64,000 bases of DNA from Litchfieldia stipae (lineage in GTDB: Bacteria > Bacillota > Bacilli > Bacillales > Bacillaceae_L): contig NZ_JACYHA010000018.1 in assembly GCF_014837155.1 (NCBI RefSeq), positions 17,767 through 81,766 of the forward strand, read 5' to 3'. Position numbers and translations under genes: made by a program. The notes under the pieces are model-generated. The model worked only from the letters and a program-made list of their open reading frames with translations. It did not search any database and was not told the origin of the DNA. Below are positions 33,312 to 41,769 of this stretch, one piece after another. Each line of letters begins with the position of its first letter. Within the stretch, counting starts at the first letter, position 1.

Positions 33312-33878
33312 ATGAAGATTGTTGCATTAGCGGGTTCGAAGGTTGGCTCAAAAACAAGAATTGCCATGGACTACACCGTGAAAGAAATATCTAGTAAGTA
33401 TCCTGATACTGAAGTGACTTTGCTGGATCTAGCTGATTATGATATTCAATTCAGTGATGGGCGTAATTATTTAGAGTATGAAGGTGACACAGGCTACGTG
33501 ACGAAAAGCATCATGGAAGCAGACGCAATCATTATTGGGACACCCGTATTTCAAGCGTCCATTCCAGCTACATTAAAAAACATCTTTGATTTGTTACCGC
33601 AAAATGCATTTCGTGATAAAGTAGTCAGCATGTTAGTGACAGCAGGTTCCTCAAAGCATTACCTAGTGGCTGAGCAACAATTAAAACCGATTTTGGCTTA
33701 TATGAAAGCACAGATTGTACAGACATATGTATTTATTGGGGAAGAAGACTTCTACAGAAAAGAAATTACCAATCATGATGTTCTATTCAGAATTGAGCGA
33801 TTGGTTGAGGATACGATGGTATTAACGGAGACCTTTGCTGAGATAAGAAAACGAAACGAAGCACAATATGATTTTTAA
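33312..33878 (+). CDS. NADPH-dependent FMN reductase partner of the LLM enzyme
   Basis: ATG follows CGGAGGA and lies 4 bp after the LLM gene. The 188-residue flavodoxin-like protein has A-G-S-K-V-G-S-K-T-R in the phosphate loop, G-T-P-V-F-Q-A-S-I-P-A-T-L-K-N in the FMN-binding region and G-S-S-K-H-Y, as in the NADPH-dependent FMN reductase (SsuE/MsuE) family. It would supply reduced FMN. A paralogue lies at 37820. The terminator at 33900-33926 follows. Confidence 0.9.
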   Translation: MKIVALAGSKVGSKTRIAMDYTVKEISSKYPDTEVTLLDLADYDIQFSDGRNYLEYEGDTGYVTKSIMEADAIIIGTPVFQASIPATLKNIFDLLPQNAFRDKVVSMLVTAGSSKHYLVAEQQLKPILAYMKAQIVQTYVFIGEEDFYRKEITNHDVLFRIERLVEDTMVLTETFAEIRKRNEAQYDF

Positions 33879-33899
33879 TAAATCATCTTTTTGAATAGG

Positions 33900-33926
33900 A
33901 AGGCATAGCTTCTCGCTATGCTTTTT
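33900..33926 (+). terminator. Terminator after the flavin oxidoreductase pair
   Basis: AGGCATAGC, a short loop and GCTATGC, followed by five T. Confidence 0.85.
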
Positions 33927-34065
33927 CATTTATCGAAGGTAGCAGAATAGTCTAAGCAAATAGATTGATAATCTTATTTGGCTATGTTGTAATATAAACA
34001 ACATTTTTATACTTTATGGTATAAAAAGAAATCGGGATTAAATTGATTTTAAAGGAGTTATCACT

Positions 34066-35541
34066 ATGGAATCTATGACATTTGTCTTGTTTGGAGCAAC
34101 TGGGGATTTAGCGAAGCGAAAAATTTACCCAGCTTTATATAATTTATTCATTGACCAAAAGATAGAAAAGCCCATTTCGGTAATTGGTCTAGGAAGACGG
34201 AATATCGCAGATCATGATTTTCAAGCACAGGTAAAAAAATCAATCCAGGATTTTTCAAGAAGACCTATTCAGGATGATCCAAAAATGGAGTCATTTCTTC
34301 AGTGGTTTCGTTATTGTACGTTAGAGGTGACAAAAGCTGAAGATTATCAATCACTTCTACAAGTAGTAAAAGAACGTGAAGAAGAATTGAATATCCCTGA
34401 AAATAGAATGTTCTACCTTTCAGTAGCTCCAGACTTTTTTGATTTAATTGCCTTACATATCAATGAAAGTGGACTAGGTACAACAAAAGGCTGGAAGCGA
34501 CTGATGATTGAGAAGCCATTTGGGCGAGATCTACCATCAGCATGGGAGCTGAACAAGAATTTAAGTAAAGCTTTCAAAGAAGAGGAAATTTATCGGATTG
34601 ACCATTACCTTGGAAAAACAATGGTACAAAAACTAGAGTCATTAGTTAGTGCCAATCCGTTAATGCAAACATTATGGAGCAAATATCAAATAGCGAATGT
34701 CCAAATTACAGCAAGTGAAGTAGTAGGGGTCGAAGAAAGGGCTGCATATTATGACCACTCTGGTGCCATTCGGGATATGTTCCAAAATCATATTCTTCAA
34801 TTGGTGATGCTAGTTGCAATTAATCAACCAAATAGAGCGGAAGTTATTAACATACATGAAGAAAAGAAGAGAATCGTCCAAGCGCTTCGTCCAGTAAGAA
34901 TAAGTGATGCCAAGTTAAGCATCATACGTGGACAGTATCATTCCGGGAATGTTAATGGACGGGAAGTAAATGATTATAGAAGTGAACCAGGAGTTGCTCC
35001 TACTTCACAAACAGATACATTTGTTGCTGCGAAATTAGTCATTGATGATCCATATTGGCAGGGGATTCCTTTCTATATCCGAACTGGGAAAAGGATGAAG
35101 GAAAAATCAACTCGTATCGTGATTGAGTTCAAAACACCATTAAATGAGCATAAAGAACAAGGTGAGCCGAACTTGTTAATTATTGAAATGGCTCCGAATG
35201 AAAGAGCCTATTTCCAATTTAAGAGTCAAAGTCTGAAACAAGAGTTATCTACTAACCCAATGAATATGGATGTTGTAGCAACGCAAGAAAACAATCCAGA
35301 AGCATATGAACGGTTAATCTTTGATGCGATTTGTGGAGACTCCACTTTCTTTGCTCATTGGGATGAAGTAGAGCTATCTTGGTCGTGGATTCAACCTATT
35401 TTGGAAGCTTTTCAAGAAAATCAACTGCCATTATTTGAGTATTCATCAGGATCAAATGGTCCTGAAGCTTCTAGAAGGCTACTAGAACAAGACGGTTTTT
35501 CTTGGTGGTTAGATAAAGAAATAGCTGAAGTTAGGAATTAA
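34066..35541 (+). CDS. zwf: Glucose-6-phosphate 1-dehydrogenase
   Basis: ATG follows AAAGGAG. The 491-residue product has the family length. The cofactor motif G-A-T-G-D-L-A-K-R is near residue 9, E-K-P-F-G-R-D near 150, and the active-site signature R-I-D-H-Y-L-G-K near 178, with catalytic His. It makes 6-phosphogluconolactone and NADPH, the first step of the oxidative pentose phosphate pathway. A 6-phosphogluconate dehydrogenase gene follows 70 bp later in the same orientation, so both enzymes are probably expressed together. Confidence 0.96.
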   Translation: MESMTFVLFGATGDLAKRKIYPALYNLFIDQKIEKPISVIGLGRRNIADHDFQAQVKKSIQDFSRRPIQDDPKMESFLQWFRYCTLEVTKAEDYQSLLQVVKEREEELNIPENRMFYLSVAPDFFDLIALHINESGLGTTKGWKRLMIEKPFGRDLPSAWELNKNLSKAFKEEEIYRIDHYLGKTMVQKLESLVSANPLMQTLWSKYQIANVQITASEVVGVEERAAYYDHSGAIRDMFQNHILQLVMLVAINQPNRAEVINIHEEKKRIVQALRPVRISDAKLSIIRGQYHSGNVNGREVNDYRSEPGVAPTSQTDTFVAAKLVIDDPYWQGIPFYIRTGKRMKEKSTRIVIEFKTPLNEHKEQGEPNLLIIEMAPNERAYFQFKSQSLKQELSTNPMNMDVVATQENNPEAYERLIFDAICGDSTFFAHWDEVELSWSWIQPILEAFQENQLPLFEYSSGSNGPEASRRLLEQDGFSWWLDKEIAEVRN

Positions 35542-35611
35542 GAAAAAACACTCAACTTTTTTTGTAAGAGTTACGTTCAAAATATTTATAACATCATTGG
35601 AGGTTTTTCGT

Positions 35612-36508
35612 TTGAAAGTCGGTTTAATAGGATTAGGTAAAATGGGATTAAATTTGGGACAGAATTTAATCGATCAACATCATAAGGTGGTTGCCTTTGA
35701 TGTAAATGAACAAGCAGTTGAAGACATGAGAACATATGGTGCAGCAGGAGTGAATAGTCTACAAGGGCTAATTGAATCATTAGAGGCTCCAAGAGTTGTG
35801 TGGATGATGGTTCCACATGCTGTTGTTGATCATGTTATTGCTGAAATCACCCCGTTCTTATCTAAAGGGGATATTGTCATCGAAGCGGGTAATTCTCATT
35901 ATAAAGAATCTGTTCGTAGATATAACCAACTCAAAGACCTCGGAGTGCATTTTATGGATGTGGGTACCTCTGGTGGAATGGAAGGGGCGCGAAATGGTGC
36001 CTGCTATATGGTTGGTGGAGATCAAGAAGCTTGGGAGATCGTTGAGCCGCTCTTTAGAGATACCTCAGTTGAAAACGGCTATTTATATGCTGGAAAAGCA
36101 GGGAGTGGTCATTTCTTAAAAATGGTTCACAATGGTATTGAGTATGGAATGATGGCTGCGATTGGAGAAGGATTTGAAGTCCTTGAAAAGAGCGATTTTG
36201 ATTTTGATTATGAACAAGTAGCAAGAGTTTGGAACAATGGATCAGTTATACGTTCATGGTTAATGGAATTAACTGAAAGAGCCTTTTCAAAGGATGCCAA
36301 CTTAGATGAAATCAAAGGTGTCATGAATTCTTCGGGTGAGGGAAAATGGACTGTTGAAACGGCCCTTGATTTACAAGCAGCGACTCCTGTCATCGCGATG
36401 TCATTATTAATGAGATATCGTTCATTAGAAAATGATACGTTCACAGGAAAGGTGGTCGCAGCTCTCCGTAATGAATTTGGCGGACATGAAGTCCAAAAAA
36501 ATAAGTAA
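35612..36508 (+). CDS. 6-phosphogluconate dehydrogenase, short (YqeC-like) type
   Basis: I start it at TTG 35612, 8 bases after GGAGG. The product has 298 residues, against about 470 for the common NADP-dependent Gnd. It belongs to the shorter decarboxylating class: N-terminal G-L-G-K-M-G, G-N-S-H-Y-K-E-S near residue 92, S-G-G-M-E-G-A-R-N-G near 118 and catalytic G-H-F-L-K-M-V-H-N-G-I-E-Y near 165. Short-type enzymes are often NAD-linked; here D31 after the second strand (V-A-F-D) supports NAD. Coupling with zwf gives an oxidative branch that may produce one NADPH and one NADH. Confidence 0.9.
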   Translation: MKVGLIGLGKMGLNLGQNLIDQHHKVVAFDVNEQAVEDMRTYGAAGVNSLQGLIESLEAPRVVWMMVPHAVVDHVIAEITPFLSKGDIVIEAGNSHYKESVRRYNQLKDLGVHFMDVGTSGGMEGARNGACYMVGGDQEAWEIVEPLFRDTSVENGYLYAGKAGSGHFLKMVHNGIEYGMMAAIGEGFEVLEKSDFDFDYEQVARVWNNGSVIRSWLMELTERAFSKDANLDEIKGVMNSSGEGKWTVETALDLQAATPVIAMSLLMRYRSLENDTFTGKVVAALRNEFGGHEVQKNK

Positions 36509-36540
36509 GACATACTTACTGATTCTAAATGAGGGATAAG

Positions 36541-37485
36541 ATGGAGATTATAAATGTAACCACTAAGCCACCGCATGATTTAACATCACTTGTGCTAGTG
36601 ATTGGAAAATTAGATGGTATTCATAAAGGGCATCAATTACTTTTACATGAGGCAAAAGAATATATTCAAGAGGATGATATGTTAGCTGTTTGGAGCTTTT
36701 CAAAGCATCCACAGTATGTGTTGAATGAGGATCCAGAATTTGAACATGATCTTACTCCATTAAAGGATAAAGTCTCGATTCTAAAAGAATATGGTGTTCA
36801 ACGCTTGTATCACGTTGAATTTACAAAGGAATACGCTAAGATTCCTGCAGATGAATTTGTCCTTGAGCATTTGAGTCAATTAAATGTGAAAAGACTTATT
36901 GTTGGAGAAGACTTCCGTTTTGGTGCAGGGGGTAGGGCTGGCACAGATGAATTGATCCGTCTCTGTGAAAAAATAAATATACAAGTATCAGTTATTCCTT
37001 TTTTTAGAGAAAATGGAATGAAGATAAGCAGCACTGATATTCGCTCTTTGATCAGCAATGGCAAAGTTGAGGCCGCACAAGTCCTCCTAAATCGTCGGTA
37101 TCGTGTGATTGGAGAAGTAATACATGGGAATGCTTTAGGTAGAGAGCTAGGTTTTCCCACGATCAATTTAGGGAAGCTTGAATCATATGTTCTTCCAAAG
37201 CCAGGTGTCTATGTTGGAACTGCGGAGATTTATGAAGAAGGTATGGTGAGAGAATCCTGGGCCTGCCTGATCAGTGCGGGCTACCGCCCAACGGTTAATG
37301 GTGAAGGATATTTAATTGAAGCGCATCTGCTTAATTATTCTGGTGATTTGTATGGGAAAACGGTTGCTGTTTCCTTCATCAGATATTTACGGGGTGAAAT
37401 CAAGTTTGATGGACTTGAGTCACTTATTCATCAAATGCAGCAGGATAAAAAAGAGGCAGAGGAAATTTTGGGATTTATAGAGTAA
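36541..37485 (+). CDS. RibF-like bifunctional riboflavin kinase/FAD synthetase paralogue
   Basis: ATG 36541 has GAGGG just upstream; ATG 36529 lacks a site. The 314-residue product has both RibF parts: an N-terminal nucleotidyltransferase (G-K-L-D-G-I-H-K-G-H near residue 26, the F-D-G-V-H-x-G-H motif with Leu for Phe, and S-S-T-D-I-R near 165) and a C-terminal flavokinase (G-x-x-L-G-F-P-T-I-N near 203). It converts riboflavin to FMN and FAD. The housekeeping ribF usually sits beside truB and rpsO. This isolated copy lies among FMN-using enzymes, so it may be a specialised paralogue. Confidence 0.88.
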   Translation: MEIINVTTKPPHDLTSLVLVIGKLDGIHKGHQLLLHEAKEYIQEDDMLAVWSFSKHPQYVLNEDPEFEHDLTPLKDKVSILKEYGVQRLYHVEFTKEYAKIPADEFVLEHLSQLNVKRLIVGEDFRFGAGGRAGTDELIRLCEKINIQVSVIPFFRENGMKISSTDIRSLISNGKVEAAQVLLNRRYRVIGEVIHGNALGRELGFPTINLGKLESYVLPKPGVYVGTAEIYEEGMVRESWACLISAGYRPTVNGEGYLIEAHLLNYSGDLYGKTVAVSFIRYLRGEIKFDGLESLIHQMQQDKKEAEEILGFIE

Positions 37486-37525
37486 ACGTTTTGTAGATTG
37501 GATTAATAGAAGGGATCAGTTAGAG

Positions 37526-37771
37526 ATGGGAATTGTAGTTGTTGAAATATGCGATGGTAGTCTAATTACACAAATCGATGTAGAGGGAATGTTAGAAGAC
37601 GAATTTCCGGAAGTAGCAGTATTAACAAGCGATTGCTTATCTTTCTGTGGAATGTGCGCGAAATTACCATATGCTATTGTAAATGGAAAACGAATCTTTG
37701 CAAAGACAACTGAAGAGTGTTTGGACAAAATCAAGAAACAAATTCAAGCTGAATTAGATTTCTATGCATAA
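37526..37771 (+). CDS. DUF1450 family protein (YuzB-like)
   Basis: The 81-residue product starts at ATG 37526. It has the DUF1450 pattern: V-E-I-C-D near the start, a central C-L-S-F-C-G-M-C-A cluster (three cysteines at about 32, 36 and 39), P-Y-A-I-V-N-G-K, and a C-terminal helix. It may bind metal or an Fe-S centre. The function is unknown. It lies between the RibF paralogue and the second FMN reductase. Confidence 0.85.
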   Translation: MGIVVVEICDGSLITQIDVEGMLEDEFPEVAVLTSDCLSFCGMCAKLPYAIVNGKRIFAKTTEECLDKIKKQIQAELDFYA

Positions 37772-37819
37772 TCGTTTTAGAATTTCTACAGTTCTCCATT
37801 TAACAAAGGAGGTTTTCTA

Positions 37820-38359
37820 GTGAAACTAGTAGGAGTATCTGGTTCATTAATCGGAGCGAAAACATCAAAGATTGTATTTGAAGTGTTACAAGCTGCAAAA
37901 CGAATTGATTCAAGCATTGAAATAGAATTAATCGATTTGAAGGAGTATGATGTGGAGTTTGTTCGTGGAACCCCTCTTTCATATTATAATGATGACACTG
38001 TATCAGTCGTAAATAAGATTATATCTGCTGATATACTGGTATTTGGGACACCGATTTATCAGGCCTCGATAACAGGAGCGTTAAAGAATTTGCTTGATCA
38101 CATTCCAACAGATGCTTTTAAATCAAAAGTGACTGGAATTGTGTCAACGGGTGGTTCAGACAAACATTTTCTTGTATCTGATTTTCAACTCAGACCAATC
38201 CTTACCTTCTTAAAGGGAGTCGTGCCAACAGGAAATGTTTTTATCCACAATGATGCATTCAATGACGAAAATGAAATAACAGATAAAGACATCGAAAGTC
38301 GGATTCAGAAACTGGCTGAGGAAATGCTAGTTTTACAAAGTGGACTGAATGGAAAATAA
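37820..38359 (+). CDS. Second NADPH-dependent FMN reductase
   Basis: GTG follows AAAGGAGG. The 179-residue product is a paralogue of the protein at 33312: G-S-L-I-G-A-K-T-S near 8, G-T-P-I-Y-Q-A-S-I-T-G-A-L-K-N-L near 74 and G-G-S-D-K-H-F near 110. No monooxygenase partner is directly adjacent, so it may serve the LLM enzyme or another flavoenzyme. A terminator at 38358-38417 follows. Confidence 0.88.
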   Translation: MKLVGVSGSLIGAKTSKIVFEVLQAAKRIDSSIEIELIDLKEYDVEFVRGTPLSYYNDDTVSVVNKIISADILVFGTPIYQASITGALKNLLDHIPTDAFKSKVTGIVSTGGSDKHFLVSDFQLRPILTFLKGVVPTGNVFIHNDAFNDENEITDKDIESRIQKLAEEMLVLQSGLNGK

Positions 38360-38417
38360 GGCCTGAGCATGGATGAATGCCCTTTTGTGGATGACATCTA
38401 TGTTCGGGCTTTTTTTG
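38358..38417 (+). terminator. Terminator after second FMN reductase
   Basis: AGGCCTGA pairs with TTCGGGCT, with a CAT-x-x-ATG inner stem, followed by seven T. The hairpin is long and imperfect. Confidence 0.65.
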
Positions 38418-38501
38418 TAATTCCCATAACAATGAATTTCTGTCAAAATAGATATGACACACAAAATAATAGATTCCTACATTCAATTTGGAGGTTGAAA
38501 A

Positions 38502-39560
38502 ATGAGTAGACGTTTCTTAAATGGCGTAGATATTTCATTTGTTGATGAGATTGAGACAGAGGGCGGGAAATTCTATGATAATAATAAAGAAGTAGATGTA
38601 ATCGCTTTATTAAAGCTATCTGGTGTGAATTCAATCCGCTTGCGGCTTTGGAACGAACCTACAGGTGGCTATTGTAATTTAGAGAGAACGATACAAGTTG
38701 CAAAGCGAATCAAAGAGAATGGCTTACATTTTTTACTAGATTTCCACTATTCGGACTACTGGGCAGATCCAGGGAAGCAAACAAAACCGAAGGATTGGGC
38801 AAACCTATCTTTTACTGAATTAACTGAAGCTGTACATACCTTTACAAAGGACACCATTCAAACTCTTAAAAGTGAAGCTGTCTTACCTGATATGGTTCAA
38901 ATAGGGAATGAAATCATTAACGGAATGCTTTGGGATGAAGGAAGAGTCATGGAAGACGGCTTTGATAACGATAAGCAGTGGGAGAATTTAGCTCGATTGA
39001 TAAAAGCGGGGTTGTCTGGTCTGCATGATGCTTTAACTTCTGAGGATCATGTTGAAACAATGATTCATATTGATCGCGGTGGTGACAATAAAAACAGTCG
39101 AAAGTTTTTCGATAAGATTCATCAGCTAGACGTTACATATGATGTGATTGGTCTTTCCTTTTATCCATGGTGGCATGGAACGATGAGTGATTTAGAGGAG
39201 AATCTAAACGATCTAGCTACCCGATATGAAAAAGATATTGTGGTAGTGGAAGTTGCATATCCTTGGACATTAGCATCTGCTGATCCTAGTGTTGAGAATA
39301 TTTTTAACTCAGAGGAACAATTAATCGATGGTTATCCAGCGACAGTCGAGGGACAATCAGCGTATTTAAAGGATTTAATTAAGATCATTAAGAATACGCC
39401 AAATCAACATGGGGTAGGGGTGTATTATTGGGAGCCTTGTTGGATTCCGTCAAAGAAAGAATGGTCAGTTGGCCATGACAATGGATGGGCAAACCTAACG
39501 TTATTTGATTTTGATGGAAATAAATTAGATTCTTTAGATGTATTTAAAGAAGATAAATAG
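38502..39560 (+). CDS. GH53 endo-beta-1,4-galactanase, cytoplasmic type
   Basis: ATG follows TTGGAGG. The 352-residue product has the GH53 TIM barrel: N-G-V-D-I-S-F-V near the start, R-L-R-L-W-N-E-P near 46, D-F-H-Y-S-D-Y-W-A-D-P near 80, the acid/base Glu in Q-I-G-N-E-I near 133 and the nucleophile Glu in V-V-E-V-A-Y-P-W near 250. Galactanases are usually secreted; this one has no signal peptide and would degrade imported galacto-oligosaccharides. It is monocistronic. Confidence 0.9.
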   Translation: MSRRFLNGVDISFVDEIETEGGKFYDNNKEVDVIALLKLSGVNSIRLRLWNEPTGGYCNLERTIQVAKRIKENGLHFLLDFHYSDYWADPGKQTKPKDWANLSFTELTEAVHTFTKDTIQTLKSEAVLPDMVQIGNEIINGMLWDEGRVMEDGFDNDKQWENLARLIKAGLSGLHDALTSEDHVETMIHIDRGGDNKNSRKFFDKIHQLDVTYDVIGLSFYPWWHGTMSDLEENLNDLATRYEKDIVVVEVAYPWTLASADPSVENIFNSEEQLIDGYPATVEGQSAYLKDLIKIIKNTPNQHGVGVYYWEPCWIPSKKEWSVGHDNGWANLTLFDFDGNKLDSLDVFKEDK

Positions 39561-39573
39561 CATGAAAATAAGT

Positions 39574-39788
39574 AAAGGCTGTTCCCCATAAAATGTTGCT
39601 AATGACGTCGCAGCCTGAATACACTCCTCGTCCTGTGGGGTGACCGGTGAATCTCCTCGTCGTAATGCTCCTGCGGGGTCTCACTTTGCTCACGCATCCC
39701 ACGGGAGTCTCCATGTAGTCAGGCTGCTAGAGACCACGTTTTCTCTATATTTAAGTCTAATGCAACAATCTTCTAGAAAACAGACTAA
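39574..39788. repeat. Second full copy of the dispersed palindromic element (about 215 bp)
   Basis: The left end AAAGGCTGTT, the inner AAATGTTGCTAATGACGTCGCAG, the core CTGAATACACTCCTCGTCCTGTGGG and the right end GAAAACAG match the copy at 30670-30837. About 45 bp are extra in the centre (GC-rich, with CTCCTGCGGG and TCCCACGGGAG). Confidence 0.75.
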
Positions 39789-39792
39789 GTAA

Positions 39793-39816
39793 AACACCCT
39801 AGGCAACTAGGGTGTT
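39793..39816. terminator. Bidirectional terminator
   Basis: AACACCCTAG-GCAA-CTAGGGTGTT is a perfect hairpin. It lies just after the stop codon of the minus-strand regulator gene. Confidence 0.8.
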
Positions 39817-39833
39817 GTTGTATTCTACTTATA

Positions 39834-40466
39834 CTAAGCTAAATCAAAGATGAACTTACAATGGTCATCGCCTTCTGTTTTGCAGCAGATTCTGCGGACA
39901 TTGTCAGTTTCAAGGACATTTTTAAACATATTGGTTTCACATCGACAAGCCATTTTGAATTCCTGTGCGACTGAGTCAATGGGACAGTTATATTCAATTA
40001 GTTCGAAGGATTTTTCATCTAATTGATTGACACTTGCCATATATCCTTTTTCATTTTGGATCTGTGCGATTTTATTTATTTTTTCAGTGATAGATGACGA
40101 GTGTTGAATACGATTTCTATATTCCTGAGTAAGGCGATCTTCCCTTTTCTTGAACAGAAGCTCTACAGACTCTTCACCGTGAATTTCTTTAATATCCTTA
40201 AGGAAATCAAGTGTAATGCTTTCATAGTTTCTGGGGAAAAGATTTTCTCCTTTTTCAGTCAAAGAGTATTTTTGTAGGGGACGGCCCATAGGCTGTTTGA
40301 TCTCTATCGATTTAATTAAGTCGTCTTTTTCTAGAATGGCGAGATGCTTTCTAACGGCCATATGAGTAATATGAAGATGCCCAATAAGATCACTTACTGA
40401 CAAAGAAACTTCTTTTTTAAGTAGCTCTAGTATATGATCCCTCGGACTTACTTTATTTTTAGTCAT
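39834..40466 (-). CDS. Cysteine-rich HTH regulator (SufR/ArsR-like)
   Basis: I choose ATG 40466 with GAGAGGTG upstream; a longer start at 40526 lacks a site. The 210-residue product has an N-terminal winged helix (L-S-V-S-D-L-I-G-H-L-H-I-T-H-M-A-V-R-K-H-L) and a C-terminal domain with six clustered cysteines (Y-N-C-P, A-C-R-C-E, R-I-C-C-K-T-E-G-D-D-H-C). The spacing resembles the Fe-S-binding region of SufR and similar repressors. It probably senses iron-sulfur or redox state. Targets are not visible locally. Confidence 0.8.
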   Translation of the reverse strand: MTKNKVSPRDHILELLKKEVSLSVSDLIGHLHITHMAVRKHLAILEKDDLIKSIEIKQPMGRPLQKYSLTEKGENLFPRNYESITLDFLKDIKEIHGEESVELLFKKREDRLTQEYRNRIQHSSSITEKINKIAQIQNEKGYMASVNQLDEKSFELIEYNCPIDSVAQEFKMACRCETNMFKNVLETDNVRRICCKTEGDDHCKFIFDLA

Positions 40467-40599
40467 ACTATTCACCTCTCTTCTTTGAAAATAAAAAAAG
40501 TGTCGATAAAAGCGGCACTTATTCAAGGACTCTCTATTGATTTATAAATATTATACCAAAAAGTATAATATATTGGAAAGAAGATGCTCAAGTAAATAG

Positions 40600-40640
40600 A
40601 AAGAGCCCCCACAGGAGGGTTCAGCTCCAGTGGAGGCTTG
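40600..40640 (-). terminator. Terminator after the hprK paralogue
   Basis: On the minus strand, AGCCTCCAC pairs with GTGGGGGCT, followed by a weak T-rich tail (CTTTCTATTT). Confidence 0.65.
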
Positions 40641-40650
40641 GGGAAGAGAT

Positions 40651-41574
40651 CTAGTCTAAGAACTCTGGCTCAAGCCGCTTCATAAATTCCTCGGCAGCAC
40701 TGTAGCCTTGCTGCTTCAGGAGCCAGTTATTAGCAGCTGCTTCGATTAATCCGGCGACATCACGCCCTGGTTGCAGCTGGATTTCAATATGAGGAATTTG
40801 AACGTCCATATATTCAGTGAATTTGGCCTCATGTTCTAACTCATTATTGAGAGAATCCTTCTCCCATTTTGTTAATTCAATATCTAGTGCAATCCTTGTT
40901 TCATCCTGGAATGCCTTTCTACCATACAAACGCACGACATTAATAAGGCCGATACTGCGTAATGAGATGAATTCCTTCGTTTTTTCGTCATGGGTACCAA
41001 GTATGGTTCGTGGACTAAGCTTTTTTAAGACGACAATATCATCAGCGACTAGCCTATGCCCTCTCCCTATTAACGTGTGTGCGATTTCGCTTTTACCAAC
41101 ACCAGATTTTCCTCGAATTAAGATCCCCATTCCATATACATTGATGCAAACGCCGTGTATGGCTATTTCAGGAGCTAGTTTTTTTACCATAAATTCATCA
41201 AGCTTAGTGATAAATTCAGATGTTGATTGAGGTTCTTCTGTACATAACAGAGGGATACCTTCTTCTATACAGTATTGTGTTAAATAGGTGAGACCTTCTT
41301 GACCAGCCGTAACGATAAAACAAGGAGGATGGTATTTCACAATATTACTTATTCTTAGTTGACGTTCCTCTAAACTTAATTTATGTAAATATGTGATCTC
41401 TTTTCGTCCGAGTATTTGAATTCGTTCAGTCGGGAAAAAGTCAAAGTGACCAACAAATTCCAAACCAGGGCGATGTGAACGAGGTTGAATTATTTCTTGT
41501 TGTAATTGCTTCTCTCCACATAAGACCTTCAATGAAAAACGTTGAACGATATGTTCGACTATAAGTGTTTTCAA
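40651..41574 (-). CDS. HPr kinase/phosphorylase paralogue
   Basis: I start it at TTG 41574 (AAAGGAG 12 bases upstream), giving 307 residues, the family length; an ATG at 41604 has no ribosome binding site. HprK motifs are present: H-G-V-C-I-N-V-Y-G-M-G near 140, Walker A G-K-S-G-V-G-K-S near 155, H-R-L-V-A-D-D near 171 and a diverged family signature P-G-R-D-V-A-G-L-I-E-A-A near 265 (usually R-N-L-A). HprK phosphorylates HPr or Crh on Ser46 to set catabolite repression. The normal hprK is followed by lgt; here lgt is absent, so this is a second, possibly specialised copy. Confidence 0.88.
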   Translation of the reverse strand: MKTLIVEHIVQRFSLKVLCGEKQLQQEIIQPRSHRPGLEFVGHFDFFPTERIQILGRKEITYLHKLSLEERQLRISNIVKYHPPCFIVTAGQEGLTYLTQYCIEEGIPLLCTEEPQSTSEFITKLDEFMVKKLAPEIAIHGVCINVYGMGILIRGKSGVGKSEIAHTLIGRGHRLVADDIVVLKKLSPRTILGTHDEKTKEFISLRSIGLINVVRLYGRKAFQDETRIALDIELTKWEKDSLNNELEHEAKFTEYMDVQIPHIEIQLQPGRDVAGLIEAAANNWLLKQQGYSAAEEFMKRLEPEFLD

Positions 41575-41704
41575 GCTTATGATACACTCCTTTCCACGAG
41601 ACATGCTTTTGTCAATATAGTTGAGAATCGGTATGTTGTTAATCTTATTTAATCATATATGATATTTATCGTAGATGAACTACAATATGTTAATTTTCAA
41701 TGAA

Positions 41705-41765
41705 AAATGTTACTTTATAAAGCCACAACATGAGTACACTCCGCGTCTGTGGAAGTCAAAGTGCA
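41705..41765. repeat. Core-only remnant of the dispersed element
   Basis: TTACTTTATAAAGCCACAACATGAGTACACTCCGCGTCTGTGG matches the left core of the other copies (AGCC..GAATACACTCCGCGTCCTGTGG). Terminal repeats are not found. Confidence 0.5.
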
Positions 41766-41769
41766 GCGT

